From contig NC_087065.1 in NCBI RefSeq assembly GCF_963678635.1, positions 35,273,807 through 35,337,806 of the forward strand: a stretch of DNA of 64,000 bases, read 5' to 3'. A model generated the notes under the pieces. The model searched no databases. It was given only the letters and a program-made list of their open reading frames with translations, and was not told the DNA's origin. This DNA is from Symsagittifera roscoffensis. Taxonomy: Eukaryota > Xenacoelomorpha > Acoela > Convolutidae. Position 1 is the stretch's first letter. Every line of letters begins with the position of its first letter. This document shows positions 50,781-61,520 of this stretch, piece after piece. A program made the position numbers and the translations under genes.

Positions 50781-51320
50781 TTTTTATTTAGAAAGGCTTG
50801 AGTGAAGAGTTTATTTAAATATTCTAGCCTGCATGATTGTTTTTAGTCAACTAGGACAACTGATCACTTTGTGGTGACATGAAAGGCTTGGGTAATCTCT
50901 TGAAGAGTAAGATTGTTTCATTGTTATTTCTAACCACAGATTTCCTTAATTTTAAAATTCAGGACCAATAACAACTAAAGTTTCCGAAGGGTAGAAGCAT
51001 AGTAGGATAATTTTAGCTTGTTGGTTGGCAGGACTGTCCTGTAAACTAACACCTTTTAAAACCTAGGAGAAAAAAAAATTGAGTCAAGGCACTGATATTG
51101 GAAGTCATAAGAAATGTTTTATCTTAGGTCATATCCTCGAAAGTGCAGATTAATGAAAGAATTTGGAAGGCTATAGTGATGTAGTATGATGCCATTTATG
51201 TTCTGCGATGAGTCGATATGACGTGGATAAAAGTGATTTAGTGCATTTTGTAAATTCTGTTTGATGGCACTGTACCATTTTTACGAAGACTACGAGATTC
51301 AATGGGGACATTGACCGGGC
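50511..51320 (+). other. 3' UTR of copy C
   Basis: Non-coding, A/T-rich; corresponds to 9225-9987 of copy A, with caatggggacattgaccggg immediately before the LTR start. Its first 270 bases repeat 49204-49480 through the tandem duplication. No polypurine tract is convincing. Confidence 0.45.
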
Positions 51321-52234
51321 TATCCGGGGAGTATGTGACATTGGGCCAGAATTGACAAAAAGATAGTTACAAAGGGCTAGCAGCTAACCTTCCGAATTGG
51401 CAGTTTTAGGGGATTAACAGTGTTATTCAGACGATTAGACAAATTGTGATGGCTGAAAGATTCGGAAATTCTTAAATTTTAAAAATACGAGTTGTGACGT
51501 AACACTTCTGAGAAACGTCAAGAACGGCCATTTTGGAAGAAATCCAGAAAAAAAAACAGAACAACGACAGAAGTTGCAAAAACAACAACGATCATTGAGA
51601 GAAAAACAAAAATACGACAGAATGTTAGCAGAAACCGCTCCGAGTTGCAACGATTGTGTCGCTACAATCGTTGCAAGGCCATTCACAACAACGGTGAAGG
51701 GTAGAAACCAGCCTTCCGGTGAGGAAATAAGGGTGTTATTTCGCCGGATTCAAGAATCCGGTGGGGTCTCGGGACTGGAACTTAAGCATTTTATACAATC
51801 TTTTAGCTTTCCGATTATGTCCTGAATTGAATTTATTTAACATCTGAATTCATTTTCTGACGATGAGAAGCTAGGAGTTAAGGGAAAGGGTTAATCCATC
51901 TTCGATGGAGATGGTGATTTTTAACTACTGAACAAAAACAATAGTAATATAAGAAATAGTAATAGCCCTGTTTTTAGTCGTGACCTCGTGGTCTGGGGAT
52001 ACTGAGACCCAGCCATGAGCTCACTAATTTTGCATGTAAGCAAATTAATTTGAGTGTTTTGACCGAAGCCGAAAGGGGTAAAGTTTTTTGTTGACCCGAT
52101 ATTTGAAAGACCACCCAAAGAACTGGCTTTGGTAGAGACAGTGAAAAGCATGTAGAGCTTAGTTTAGACGCTGGCCAGTCGTTTTATAGCTTAGCTTTAT
52201 TTTCCGTCGATATGTACTTCCGGGCAAATGTTAC
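51321..52234 (+). repeat. 3' LTR of copy C
   Basis: Starts tatccggggagtatgtgaca (compare tgtccgaggagtatgtgcca at 57461) and ends gggcaaatgttaca. About 914 bp, longer than the A LTR. Bases 51345-51660 match the truncated 5' LTR at 29562-29903, and 51860-52234 match the conserved 3' half of other LTRs. It includes gccattttgg, agggttaatccatcttcgatgg and tggggatactgagacccag. Bases 51655-51813 are an extra segment not found in the 5' LTR. Confidence 0.65.
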
Positions 52235-52414
52235 AAAGGGAAAGAAAAAGGATAGCTTCTTAGGGTTTTCTAAGGGTCTTTCGGATTTGAGGCGTAGTCA
52301 ACCGACTTGGAGAAGCCACTTGAGATGCAAAAATCAGAGAAAAAAAACGGAAAACGACAATGAATTTAAAAAGATTTGAAAAAAAACATGAATAAAAAGA
52401 CTTCGAATTCCAGT

Positions 52415-53137
52415 ATAAATTTTTCCCGGACTTTAAACAGTGACGGTGCGTAGAAAAAATATATATTGACAACTCGCTGACTTCGTTGCATTAATTCCAC
52501 TGGTTTTTCAAGAGTCTTGACCTAGCCAGTTTTTTTCTCGTCTGTGAAGGGCGAATTGACAAGTTACCCTTTTTTAGGGCATCAGCCAAACCACTTTTGA
52601 TCAGCTTTCGTTTACACACAAAAATAACCACATAGCTGGGTCTCCGATCCCCAGACAACGCAATTACTATTAAGAACACGGCTAGAAAACCATAAGCTAC
52701 TGTGGTTTTAGTGAGAGTTATATACTAAACCCATAAGAGATGGACTCTTTCCTGTACTCTAACTACTCAAGCTCTAAAATTTTAAACAATATTGGAGTGC
52801 ACTGAATACGATCAGGGCATTACAGTAGTAATAATTTACCGTAAATTTCTCTCACAGTCTGGACCTCCGGACTATATGATCTTCTTTCGATAAGCACCTT
52901 ATTTTGTGTTGTTCTCATGATAATGGGCTTCGTTTTTATTTGTTTTTTACTGTACTATTTTCGTATTTCCCAGAAATGTTCTAATTCGAACCATCTTTTT
53001 GAAAATTTAAAATTCTAGCACATTCTGAGCCTTCTTCTCATCACAAATTCGGTGCTAACGCCTTTAATTTCCATTTCGATGTGCATCGGCAGATTTGACT
53101 GTGCCAATCCGGGGTAATGGCACATACTCCCTTGACA
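52415..53137 (-). repeat. LTR of fragment E
   Basis: Minus strand, from tgtcaagggagtatgtgcc (53137) to about 52415, where the terminal ttaca has become ttata. Contains the same conserved blocks as 57461-58239, with which it pairs as an inverted repeat. Confidence 0.65.
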
Positions 53138-53269
53138 AGTGATGATCCAGTGTTCTATAATCAACTTACAAATTGCATCAGAAATTGAAACTTATCCACG
53201 TTAGCTCAAATCATCGCTTGTCATAAATGTATCCTACTACATCTCGCTGCATTCTATCATTCTTACGAA

Positions 53270-55720
53270 ATATGACCATAAGGAGTATCATAGATAAAGT
53301 TTCCTTTATGACTACTTGCGTCGTTCCATCCGAAAACTTCTTTTGCTCTTGCTTGTTTAAAAAGGTTTGGGACGTGGCACGGCCATGCAACCCTTAAAAT
53401 TGACTTAGAGTTACTCATCAAGTATAATCGATTACTATGCTGTTTCCCTAGATATTAAAACTAAGAAACTTTGTGGCTAGGAAAAGTTATGAGTTACCCA
53501 ACCTCCTCGAGCGAGCGTTACCCAAACCCTACCAGGTGGCCAAAAAGTGAAGATGAGTCCTATGTAGATTGAACATTTCAGTCAGGTCCAAATAAATTAT
53601 TATACTCATCTAAAAGATCTGCCTAAATAAGTAAAATTAATCTAAAATTTCCATTGCAATTCAACAATCTCAGATAACAAAATAAAACAGTTTCAATATC
53701 TGGTCTGACCAGATTTAAGCCAAACAAAAAATTCAAAGATTTCAATAATCAATATTCATTGATTTGATCAACTTTTCACACACTATGACAAATGAGTTTT
53801 TCATTCCTCTCCAATCTGTTTCATCTCGCCTTCAACTACTATTCCATGGCTTCTTGTTCTTGTTCACCCATCTCATCGTCTTCCAGCACCTTCTGCAGCA
53901 TCTCAAAAGAGTTGCGGACCGCGCCCTAGCTTTCTTGTTCCAGCAGACTCTGCTTGCAGCAGGGCAGGAGATCTGCGTTCATTTTTTGCTCCCCGTTCCG
54001 GCAGAAATTGTTGTGAAAGCACAGGCTTACGTTCATCTCCAGGTCAACCCATAAAACCTCGTTTTTCTCGTTTTCGGTCGTACAAGGTATTCAAGCCACC
54101 CGTTTAACAGCTGCGGTGGCATCGTTTCGATGTGTCAGGAAGGCTCTCTGATAGGCGCCCGGTCCTATAATCAGCTGGAAGGATCGATAGGCCTCCGTGT
54201 TGCTGGACGCATGACGCTTCACGCGTTCACACATCCACGACGTCATGACGGCGCGGAACCAAGGCATTAACCTCTGCCTCGCTCTAATCATTTCGATGGC
54301 TTTGTGTTTTCTCTGGGCTTTGCAGTTAGTCTTGAACAGATCCAAACTGTTGTTTATCTTCACATTGCTCAGCTGCTTAGTTGTAGGTATGGTCAATTCC
54401 TGTTCGCTCGTTCCAACGTTGGATTCTATCCACCTTACTGTGATCATGGCACTGACTTCTAAGATCCTACTACATCTCGCTGCATTCTAACATTCTTACA
54501 AAATAAGCATCAAAAAAAGGATTTTCCTAGATAAACTATCCTTTTTGACTACTTGCGTCAATCCATCTTAAAGTTTCTTTTGCTCTTGCTTGCTTAAAAA
54601 TTTTGGGATGTGGCACGGCCATGCGCCCCTCAAAATTAACTTAGTGTTACTCACCAAGTAAAATCGTTTACTATGCTGTTGCCCTAGATACTAGAGTCCA
54701 GTAACTCTGTGGCTAAAAAAGTAATGAGGTACCCACCCTCCTCGAGTGAGCCTACCCAACCCTACCAGGTCACCAAAAAATGACGATGTGTCTAATGCAG
54801 ATTAAAATTTTCAACCAGGTCTAAATAATTTAAAATACTCTTCTAAGAAACCGGCTTAAATAAGTAATATTAAACTAAAATTTCAATTGCAACTCAACAA
54901 TCTCAGATAACAAAATAAAACCGTGTCAATATCTGGTGTGACCAGATTTCAACGAAAGAAAAAGTTCAAAGTGTTCAATAATCAATCTTCATTAACTTGG
55001 TCAAATTTTCACACACTGTGAAAATTGAGTATTTTCTTTCCTCCCCACTACTGTTTCGTCTCGCATTCAACTCCTATTCCATGGCTTCATGGTCTTGTTC
55101 ACCCATCTCACCGTCTTCCAGCACCTTCTGCAGCATCTCAAAAGAGTTGCGGACCGCGCCCTACCTTTCTTGTTACAGCAGCTTCTGCCTGCAGCAGAGC
55201 AGGCGATTTACGTTCAATTTTTGCTCCCGGTTCCGGCAAAAACTGCTGTGAAAGCAAAGGCTTTTGATCCGCACCAGGTCAGCCCGTAAAACCTCATTTT
55301 TTTCGTTTTTGGTCGTACAAGGCATTCAAGACACCCGTTTCACAGCTGTGGTTGCGGCGTTTCTATGTGTCAGGAATGCGCTCTCTTTTAGGCGCCCGGT
55401 CCTAAATCAGCTGGAAGGATTGATAGGCCTCCGTGTTGCTGGACATATGACACATCGCGCGTTTGTACATCCACGACGTCATGAAGGCGCGGAACCACGG
55501 CATTAACCTCTCTCTTGACCATATCCTTGCGATGGCTTTGAGCATCCTCAGGACTTTTCAGGTGGTCTTAAACAGATCCAACTGTGGTTGAACTTGACAT
55601 TGCTCAGCTGATTAGGTGTAGCTATGGTCATTTCCTGTTCGCTCGTTCCAGCGTTGGATTCGAACCACCTCACCGCAATCACGGCACTGACTACTAAGAC
55701 CGATACAGGCTAGGTTTGGT
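53270..55720 (-). repeat. Tandem duplication of the 3'-terminal 1.2 kb (fragment E)
   Basis: 53270-54480 and 54490-55720 are direct repeats offset by about 1,233 bases; for example, ccttctgcagcatctcaaaa occurs in both at 53888 and 55121. Each unit covers the C-terminal domain plus 3' UTR beginning. The same portion of the element is duplicated independently in copy C. Confidence 0.85.
54091..54447 (-). pseudogene. Module C-terminal domain, central part (fragment E)
   Basis: 118 codons open: VRWIESNVGTSEQELTIPT, QLSNVKINNSLDLFKTNCKAQRKHKAIEMIRARQRLMPWFRAVMTSWM (landmarks), NTEAYRSFQLIIGPGAYQRAFLTHRNDATAAVKRV. Continues in another frame to about 53830 with NVSLCFHNNFCRNGEQKMNADLLPCC. A second version lies at 54997-55700 in the duplicated unit, in worse condition. 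Confidence 0.6.
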
Positions 55721-56640
55721 CCAGCAATTCCTCCACATCCCATACCAATATCAAGTTCCCTCGTTTGGGGAACCATAACGTCTGCGACAGGCAGTGGCAA
55801 GGATACTCCCCAGGTTTCATCAGAATTTTTCTCCAGGTCCGGTACCCTGAAACTTCTAGCAACGGTTTCACCTCTGTCAATATCTGATGCATTCCGTCCT
55901 TTTCATCTATTGTGGGGAATTAAGTCTGTAATTGTGGACTCGCCTTTTTTCCCTTTAACTCAAATAAATTACTTTCGCTCAACTTCATGAAATTGTAACC
56001 CACTACGTTTTGCAGTTCGACTTCAGATGCCTCCGAGACAGCACGAATGATCTTCGTTAACAAGTTATACGACCTCTCCGACATTCTGGCCAATCTCACG
56101 CATTTCGGCACTGAGAAGAGTTGATCGATCAACACCTGTTTTGTCCTCGCATGAAAACCACCAAATGCGTAGGGTTTTTGCTGTTGTAGAATGGCGCGTA
56201 GGTTGATACCACAAGATACTTCGAGCCAGTAGCTCTATGATATTCTCACTATCTTTCAGAATCATCTCGTTTTCCAGAACTTCTCGCCAGCCTCCATTTT
56301 TCTGTTCCCTCTGTAACCCTCCAGGAAACACTTCCTCACTCAAGAATGTAACCAACTCATGGGCAAAATCCCGACACTCCAATGACTCAAACGAGCTGAC
56401 CATGCTGTAAAAACTCATGGTGGTCATCAGGTTCAGTTTGGTTACTCCATGTCAATCGGCAATCAGTTCCATCTCATTTTTGTCCGATATACTTAATCTT
56501 CCGTACAATTTGGCTAACTGGCAATGTTGCTCAATCAGTGCATTCAAACTCTGGCCTTCCATTCCACAACTCGGAGCTAGGCAAGTGCCTTTCTTTAGAT
56601 GCGAGGAACAACAGGTGTTGATCGAAGTGCCTTTCTTTAG
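55600..56640 (-). pseudogene. Module Cys/His domain end and C-terminal domain start (fragment E)
   Basis: Reading the minus strand: ELWNGRP-type Cys region remnants, KLYGRLSISDKNEMELIAD, TTMSFYSMVSSFESLECRDF, LLSEEVFPGGLQREQK-like stretch, LFSVPKCVRLARMSERSYNLLTKII, EVELQNVVGYNFMKLSESNLFEL, then EVKPLLEVSGYRTWRKILMK, YPCHCLSQTLWFPKRGNLILVWDVEELL. Frames change several times. It shows the junction region that is deleted in copy A, so A's deletion is not ancestral. Confidence 0.55.
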
Positions 56641-58290
56641 TGGAGCAATTGCTGGACCAAACCCAGCCTGTATCGATCTTAGTAGTCAGTGCCATGATCG
56701 CATTGAGGTGGTTGGACTCCAACGCTGGAACGAGCGAACAGGAAATGACCACATCTACAACTAACCATCTGAGCAATGTGAAGTTGAAAAACAGTTAGAT
56801 CTGTTCAAGACCACCTGCAAAGTCCTGAGTTTATTCAAAGCCATCGAAAGGATATGGGCAAGAGAGAGGTTAATGCCTTGGTTCCGGGCCGTCATGACGT
56901 CGTAGATGTACAAACGCGCGATGTGTCATATGTCCAGCAACACCGAGGCCTATCAATCCTTCCAGCTGATTTAGGACCGGGCGCCTATAAGAGATCGCAA
57001 TCCTGACACATAGAAACGCCGCAACCACAGCTGTGAAACGGGTGTCTTGAATGCCTTGTACGACCAAAAACGAGAAAATTGAATTTCTTAGTTCTAATAT
57101 CTAGGGCAACAGCATACTAAACGATTATACTTGGTGAGTAACTCTAAGTTCATTTTGAGGGGCGCATTGCCGTGCCACGTCCCAACATTTTTAAACAAGC
57201 AGGAACAAACGAAACATTCAGATCGATTGACGTAAGTAGTCGAAAAAGAAATTTTTTTAGGAACATCGTTTTGGTGCATATTTTGTAAGAATGCTAGAAT
57301 GCAGCGAGATGTAGTAGGATGCAATTAATGACACGCAATGAGTTGAGGTAACGTTGATAAATTTCAATTTCTAATGCAATTTGTAAGTTGATTATAGAAG
57401 ACTGGGTCACCTTGTTGAAGATAACCGGAGTGTTGCGTTCAATGGGGACATTGAGGGGATTGTCCGAGGAGTATGTGCCATTCCCCCGGATTGGCATAAT
57501 CGAAGCTGCCGATGCACGTTGAAAGGAAAATTAATGGCATTAGCACCGAATTTGTCATGAAAAAAGGCTTAGATTGTTGTAGTTTTTTAAGTTTTCAAAA
57601 GTTCGGTTTGAACTAGAACATTTCTGAGAAATACTAAAAATGGTCATTTTGACCGGAAGTAGAAAAAAAACACAACAGCCACAACACTGACGGATTTCAG
57701 TCAAAAAACTAAAGTGAAATTTAGAAAGAAACGACGCCTTTTATCTTGAGAACAAGACACGATAAGGTGCTTATCGAAAGAACATCATATGTGAGAGAAA
57801 ATAACGGTATATTTTAACTACTGTAATTCCCTGAGCGTATTCAATTCACTCAAATGTTGTTTAGTATTCCAGAGCATGAGTAGTTAGAATAGAGGAAAGA
57901 GTCAATCCATCTATTATGAATTTAGTATATAATTATCACTAAAAACATAGTAGATTATGGTTTTCTAACCATGTTCTTAAAAGTAATTGCGTTGTCTGGC
58001 GATCCGAGACTCAGCTATGCGGTTATTTTTGTATGCAAACGAAAGCTGATCAAAAGTGGTTTGGCTGATGGCCTAAAAATGTTTACTGGTTACTTAGCCC
58101 TTAACAGACCAGAAAAAAAAACTACTGGCTTGGTCAAGACTGCTAAAAACGAGTGCAATTTAATTAACTGACGTCAGCCAGTCGTCAATAGGTACTTTTT
58201 CTACGCTCCGTCACTGTGTAAAGTCGGGCAAAATTTACACAGGAGTTCGAAGTCTTTTTGTTAGTGTTTTCTTTTTCTGTAATTTTTTTA
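56641..58290 (+). mobile_element. Retroelement 3'-terminal fragment F (plus strand)
   Basis: Plus-strand C-terminal domain fragment (56641-57075), abruptly joined at about 57083 to 3' UTR (57083-57460) and a complete-looking LTR (57461-58239). Its coding part is the inverted counterpart of 55300-55720, and its LTR of 52415-53137. The tail of the C-terminal domain (HNSFC region) is deleted at the 57080 junction. Confidence 0.65.
57461..58239 (+). repeat. LTR of fragment F
   Basis: tgtccgaggagtatgtgcca start and gggcaaaatttaca end, 779 bp, TG...CA. Preceded by caatggggacattgagggga. Contains a degenerate form of the LTR hairpin around 57750-57790 and the conserved 3' half. Best example of a full LTR in the window. 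Confidence 0.7.
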
Positions 58291-58299
58291 TGGTGTTTG

Positions 58300-59150
58300 A
58301 TGGTAATCAATAGATCGGAATACAAAGCCAGTGTTGATTCGAGATCGAAGGAACAATAGTTGGAACTGATGGAAGCCCTTCGAGTGTTGGTTGCCAGATA
58401 CGACTCTGCGATAGCGTGGAAACTGGAAGAGGTGAGGAGATACTCCAGCTAAGAACTTGAAGTGAATCGGGAATGAATTGAAAAAGCCAGAAATCCAACG
58501 GAGTAATTGTCCTTAGGCAAACAAAAATTGTTCCAGTAGGTGTCAGGTGTGCTCGGAATAGCGTATAACCCTTTCATGGACGAGGAAACAAGGGATGCGT
58601 GTTTCGACTTCGAACAAGTTATAATTCTCGACTTCTGTGGCGAGAGAGTGAAAGAAATCGGGATGCTGACATTTGAGCAGCCGAAACTGGGAGTCATCCT
58701 AGAGGAACGAGTGGTCGAACTTTCGGTTGTTTGAAAGTGGTTCATGGGACAGTCCTTTGAAAACCAGCTTATTCACGATGGGGGAGCTCATGATGCCCCC
58801 ATGGTGCCCTCACCCAAACCCCGGTTTCATATGGGACTTGACTGCAGAAATCGTACTCGAATTGAACGATGAAGGGAGTCAATTTGGTTCAGCCGTAGTA
58901 CACCACCTGTTGGCTCTGAGAAAAATGAAGCAGGATGAAATGTCACCCACGGAATAGTCCGAATGGAATTCTCCAAGTGATTGGATGAAGGAAGGCACTT
59001 GCCTAGCTTGGAGTTGTGGAATGGAGGGACATATGTGTGTGACTGGCCACAGTTGAATGCACTGAGTGAGCAACCTTGCCAGTTAACCAAAGTGTACTGA
59101 AGATTAAGTATATCGGACAAAAATGAGATGGAACTGCCCAGCACTTGTGG
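58300..59150 (+). pseudogene. Module scraps (large helical protein end and Cys/His domain)
   Basis: RSEYKASVDSRSKEQ-like start and MEALRVLVARYDSAIAW match copy A 7780-7890, then a deletion leads to LEEVRRYSS, then SGVLGIAYNPFMDEETRDACFDFEQV, MPPWCPHPNPGF, and KEGTCLAWSCGMEGHMCV, an incomplete version of the Cys/His cluster. Frame changes and stops throughout; ends at about 59150, where a minisatellite begins. Confidence 0.5.
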
Positions 59151-59370
59151 TGTTGGAAAGTTCAAACAACTGCCAACCTTGTTGTCGTGGGAAGTTCAGA
59201 CAACTGCCCAACGGTTTCGGTGTTGAGCCTTGGGAAGCTAAAACAACTGCTCTGAGGTTTTGGTCTGCAGTCCTGGGAAACTGAAACTTCTGCCCACACG
59301 TATTGGTTTTGAATCTTGGGAAGTCAAAACAACAGTCCAACGGTTCAGTTTTTAGCCTCAAGGGTTTGTT
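59150..59370 (+). repeat. Minisatellite of about 40-60 bp units
   Basis: Around four or five imperfect units built on ttgggaagt.aaaacaactg followed by cccaacggtttcggtgttgag. Unit length varies. No coding supported; minus-strand open frames here are side effects. Confidence 0.7.
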
Positions 59371-59698
59371 TGTAATAACTAAAATATATAAAACTAAATT
59401 GGAAATCAAAAAACAATTTTCATATCTGGTTGTCGATAGCATATAAACCTTCGCGCACTCCCTTCTACAGAATCAAGCATCTGATAAAGTAGAACTACTA
59501 GAAAGGATCGGTATAAACACTTGTACGTGGATTTTAGTTGAAAGTAATTACAGATGGAATTGACAATTGCGTAGGACTAAAATCTCAATAGCTGACAGAA
59601 GCAGAAAAATTCAACAACAAAAACTTCCGCAAAGAAAAAACAAATAAAACCGCCAACTCAGACAATCAAAATAAGAAAGAAGATCATTTCAGTGAGCA
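59371..59698 (+). other. Leader region of copy D
   Basis: No coding supported. Lies between the minisatellite and the Gag-like ATG of copy D. No LTR match was recognised. Confidence 0.3.
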
Positions 59699-60830
59699 TG
59701 GTGAAAACCAGAAGGATCAAGGAGACGATGGGAACGAAAAAGAACGAGACTACTAGAGATGTCATTGAACACCAAAACGACGCAGACTCCAACGCAAGAG
59801 AACAACCTCGAGACATCAGATCACAGCATGAACGAGGAAGGTGACAAAGTCAAAGAGTCGACACAAATTCCAGAGACAACGGGAAAGAATACGAATCCTT
59901 GAGACCAGAGAGCCATAGGTGTTGACGCCCAGATAATTGGAAGCAATCATCTGGGCGTTATCGGAAGCAATAAAATACAAATCGGAAAACGGAAGCAATA
60001 AAATACGACTGCCCAAACAAGAAGAGCTTCTTTACTGAGAAAGTTAGAGAAGGACTCAAGACGATTTTCGACATGAGGCCAAAGGAGAAAGATGAGAACC
60101 CAGCAAAGATGACTAAAGGAAAAAGTTTCGTTAAGGTGTCAACCATATCACTGACTATACGGACCTCAAGAGGGTAGCTCTTTACTTGACAGATTTTACT
60201 TTGTACAGACAAGACACGAAGAGCCTGGGCTATTCTACCGACGAGGATGACGTGAGCCAGTTGAATGAAATTGAGTTCTAGAATGAATTATCACCAAAAT
60301 AGAGGCAACGTCAAAAGGGTCACTATCGGATGGACTGACTTCGTTTGGGCAGCAAAAAAAGATCAAAATCATCCGAAACATAATTTAGAGTTTTTAAAAA
60401 CCATTATACAGGCAGGCCGAAAACATGGCCCTCCAAAACAAGAAAATTTTTAGAGAGGACTAGTCATGAAATCAGTAAAGGGAGTATTCGAGGTTCAAAA
60501 GAATGGGAAAATCAGACTTGAGACACGAAAACAAGAGATAAACTACAAAAAATCTGCAGCAGATGCATTCACAAAAAAGAGCCAGGATCTAGCAACACAA
60601 AAAACCGAGTAGAATCTTAGCAGGAGACAAAGAAACAGAAGATGGATGAACAGGCCTCAATCCTGTGCCAAAAACAAGCCAAGAAGGAAGTGATCATTAA
60701 AAATTAAGGAGCTACATCAATGCCCTGACAACCTCACAGAAAAGCCAATCGGAATTTTAAAAATAGAAGCAAGGAACAAGTCAAAAATTACATCAACAGT
60801 GCAGGCAGTGATGTGAAAATTGAGTGAACC
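59699..60830 (+). pseudogene. Gag relic (copy D)
   Basis: ATG at 59699 gives MVKTRRIKE, matching MVNTRSAKE of copy B, and the upstream bases tttcagtgagc are also shared. The capsid domain is mostly deleted. Near 60205 SLGYSTDEDDVSQ marks the inter-knuckle region, and 60315-60400 matches the stretch after the second knuckle. Numerous stops. Confidence 0.5.
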
Positions 60831-60846
60831 GAGTAATTAAAAACTG

Positions 60847-61520
60847 ATGGACATAGACGTATATGCGGACTACTTGCGATCAATCAATCCTCCCACGACT
60901 TCAAAAGCGTTAAAAACACTACCGAAAAAAGGAGGAGCAAGCACAGATTGCAAAAACGAACGGCAGGTACATGGATGCTTATGGGCTCCAGGGGTCAGCC
61001 TGAAAATTGATGGCATCAAATTTTTTAGGAAAACAATGATAACTTGCGACAATAAAGTATCCGAACAAATCTTTGTGGGAAAGCAGGAACTGAAGATGAA
61101 AGCTGTTGAACATTGCGCGATGCTAGAGGAGGAAGCCATGCACCTAGGCACGGAAGAAGACGTCGCAGCCCATGTACCAGACGTAAAAGAACGAAAAAGT
61201 CACTGAAGGATTACTGGAGTCAGAAGCAGTCTTGAGCGTGATACCAATCGAAACGTAGTCGGAAATAGAACATCAAGGATTAGTCGATCCGAGGTTACAC
61301 TTGTCAGATGCCAGCAAAAGCGCACTAAGAGTACTGGGCAGAAATCCCATGCTGGCATCGAAGATGGGGCAAAACTTGTGGATGCGCTTCTTGGTTGTCA
61401 AGAATCTAGACGATTCAGACCAATTCATCCATTGAAAAGACTTGATATGGAGCTTTCAGTTGACCATTTACCTCAGCAAGGCCATGTTCAGAATACGCAA
61501 CTCAGAAAACACGTAACAAG
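60847..61520 (+). pseudogene. Pre-protease domain and protease relic (copy D)
   Basis: Bases 60847-61206 are open: DIDVYADYLRSINPPTTSKALK, LKIDGIKFFRKTMITCD, EQIFVGKQELKMKAVEHCAMLEEEAMHLGTEEDVAAHV (landmarks). After TGA at 61204-61206 the protease is readable in broken frames: LLESEAVLSVIP, in which D-T-G has become E-S-E, then ALRVLGRNPML, FLVVKNLDDSDQFI. The active site is lost. Confidence 0.6.

Larger units (their letters stand above)
29562..52234 (+). mobile_element. Giant Gypsy-type retroelement, copy C (most complete)
   Basis: About 22.7 kb between direct-repeat sequences at 29562-29903 and 51345-51830. It carries gag, zinc knuckles, protease, RT, RNase H, linker, integrase with GPY/F tail, macro domain, spacer, the complete module with its last 1.3 kb duplicated, 3' UTR and LTR. 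Gag-pol and module lie in the same orientation, with no interrupting insertion recognised. Many nonsense and frameshift changes show that it is dead. Length is roughly two to four times that of usual Gypsy elements; the excess is the macro domain and module. Confidence 0.75.
52415..56640 (-). mobile_element. Retroelement 3'-terminal fragment E (minus strand)
   Basis: On the minus strand, from 56640 down: part of the Cys/His domain, the C-terminal domain, 3' UTR and an LTR (53137-52415). It contains a tandem duplication of about 1.23 kb (53270-54480 and 54490-55720). It meets fragment F near 56583-56640, in the opposite orientation. Sequence is closer to copy A than to B or C. Confidence 0.7.
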
